A stretch of 64,000 nucleotides of DNA, taken from assembly GCA_030646715.1 (NCBI GenBank), contig JAUSLJ010000036.1:17272-81271 (forward strand), given 5' to 3'. The notes below the pieces were generated by a model that saw nothing but the letters and a program-made list of their open reading frames with translations, was not told where the DNA came from and searched no databases. Origin of the DNA: Agitococcus sp. (GTDB lineage: Bacteria > Pseudomonadota > Gammaproteobacteria > Pseudomonadales > Moraxellaceae). Both the position numbers and the translations under genes were made by a program. Below are positions 63,498-64,000 of the stretch, one piece after another. Within the stretch, counting starts at the first letter, position 1; every line of letters starts with the position of its first letter.

Positions 63498-63562
63498 AAA
63501 ACCGAGACGATAAGCCGCAAGGACTTACCAAGCAGCATAAAAGCCGCTAGAATAGTTTTCAT
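63458..63562 (-). CDS. 34-codon hydrophobic mini-ORF upstream of and overlapping rep
   Basis: ATG at 63562 opens a 34-codon frame (MKTILAAFMLLGK then LIVSVFCCLASA) that overlaps the rep start in another frame. It could be a leader peptide that regulates rep translation. Support is weak. Confidence 0.2.
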   Translation of the reverse strand: MKTILAAFMLLGKSLRLIVSVFCCLASARRLKWP

Positions 63563-63564
63563 CA

Positions 63565-63575
63565 GTCTATGTCCG
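63565..63575 (-). repeat. Right 11-bp inverted repeat flanking rep
   Basis: AGTCTATGTCC, the complement of the element at 62347-62357. Its left part also pairs with TAGACTG at 63594-63600. Confidence 0.6.
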
Positions 63576-63605
63576 TCGCTAAACGAATTTTTGTAGACTG
63601 GTCAC

Positions 63606-63644
63606 GCCTTGAAGGTTTGCCGACCTTGCAAGGCTTTTTATTTT
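63606..63644 (+). terminator. Plus-strand Rho-independent terminator in the rep leader
   Basis: GCCTTGAAGG, an eight-base loop, CCTTGCAAGGC, then TTTTTATTTT. It ends a transcript directed away from rep, which would be antisense to the rep leader. Confidence 0.75.
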
Positions 63645-63782
63645 ATAGCAGGGAATTACCCTTAAATAGTCGGTGTTCTACCTCACCTTATAAAAACTAA
63701 TGGTAGATGCAAACAAAATAATTTCGCTAAAAATAAAACCAGCAACCAAACAGCAGGCACTTATCAGAGCCGCCGCAATGGT

Positions 63783-63866
63783 GTATAACTTGGTGTTCAA
63801 GGTGATGCGAACCCAGCCAGTTATAAAGCTGAATCCTACCGCGCACACCTTAACACATTGTTAGGG
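63783..63866 (+). other. attC2 recombination site
   Basis: R'' GTATAAC (63783-63789), L'' GTGTTCAAGGTGATGCG (63793-63809), L' CGCACACCTTAACAC (63842-63856), R' GTTAGGG (63860-63866). The L arms pair perfectly except for an extra C and an extra A in L'', the extrahelical bases expected by integron integrases. 84 bases. Confidence 0.88.
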
Positions 63867-63872
63867 CTTTGT

Positions 63873-64000
63873 ATGAGTAAAATAAAAAATCCTCAAGAAA
63901 AAAAGAGGCAGAGTTATTCTAATGACTGTCGGAATACCTATGGTGAAAATAATAAAGGTAGTAGAAAAAGTATTCGTAAAAATAAACAACTAAACTCTCA
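63873..64000 (+). CDS. Cassette 3 protein, start only (runs off the window)
   Basis: ATG at 63873, 7 bases after the attC2 R' box. The open frame begins MSKIKNPQEKKRQSYSND and is very basic (many Lys, Arg, Asn), with no stop before the window edge. Short basic proteins with this kind of start are common as hypothetical integron cassette products, from memory. Function unknown. Confidence 0.65.
   Translation, partial: MSKIKNPQEKKRQSYSNDCRNTYGENNKGSRKSIRKNKQLNS

Larger units (their letters stand above)
61641..63860. mobile_element. Integron gene cassette 2, carrying an HUH replication gene
   Basis: Boundaries: TTATAC at 61641 (right half of R' of attC1) and the G of the R' box of attC2 at 63860; about 2.2 kb. 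Its own R'' (GTATAAC, 63783) complements the GTTATAC at its start, so the whole block behaves as one cassette. Contents are on the reverse strand: an 80-residue protein of unknown function and a HUH Rep protein. Confidence 0.75.
63498..63872. other. Leader and right end of cassette 2
   Basis: 375 bases. They hold the right 11-bp inverted repeat, a stem CAGTCTA/TAGACTG, a strong plus-strand terminator, an AT-rich stretch and attC2. Confidence 0.6.

Overview
The window looks like a chromosomal segment of a mesophilic, moderately AT-rich gammaproteobacterium, probably of the order Pseudomonadales. The clues are a CbrA/CbrB pair with the tiny CbrX frame in front of it, a PilU-type ATPase, GluQRS beside DksA, an M16 peptidase pair with RsmD, and a UmuD of 203 residues, the long form I associate with Acinetobacter and relatives. 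The family (perhaps Moraxellaceae) is an inference, not something the sequence proves.

Layout. 1-8.7 kb: a two-gene operon for secreted proteins (kelch-like propeller, DUF3298-like), a lone WGR domain, a FemAB-like acyltransferase, and a GlxA-type regulator divergent from a cupin / small dimeric alpha-beta-barrel / dienelactone-hydrolase group that includes a truncated GNAT remnant. 8.7-11.3 kb: glutathione transferase and the umuDC mutagenic polymerase operon. 11.3-20.6 kb: an accessory island ending at a tRNA-Met gene. It holds a type I restriction-modification operon with a ribbon-helix-helix/PIN toxin-antitoxin pair inside it, about 3.6 tandem copies of a 150-bp repeat that carries the last codons of hsdS, an AT-rich endonuclease/exonuclease/phosphatase gene coupled to a small lipoprotein, and IS21-like end debris. 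20.7-34.5 kb: housekeeping genes (two alpha/beta hydrolases, rsmD, M16 pair, ftsY, rpoH, thiSG, trmB, an NYN-cold-shock fusion, kup). 34.7-46.7 kb: tRNA-Ser, a Phd/PIN pair, glcB, a DnaQ-like exonuclease, cbrBAX, gluQ, dksA, a Rieske protein and a PfkB kinase. 46.9-59.8 kb: a membrane-anchored BLUF photoreceptor, pilU, a lipid metabolism block (desaturase, SxxK esterase, MaoC, large FabG, thiolase), an unrecognised coiled-coil protein, a double cNMP-binding/rhodanese protein coupled to nadK, and a DUF1315 gene.

59.8-64 kb is the most unusual part: a chromosomal integron. An integron integrase gene is followed by an attI/cassette junction and at least three cassettes. Two attC sites can be drawn by hand: each R'' box is the exact complement of the R' box at the start of its own cassette, and the L arms pair with the typical extrahelical bases. 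Cassette 2 is about 2.2 kb and carries, in reverse orientation, a rolling-circle-type HUH replication initiator whose gene is flanked by an 11-bp inverted repeat and a hairpin-rich leader. A replicon-like element riding as, or inside, an integron cassette is the best candidate here for something undescribed.

All calls come from reading the sequence and its translations and from family knowledge; no database search was run.
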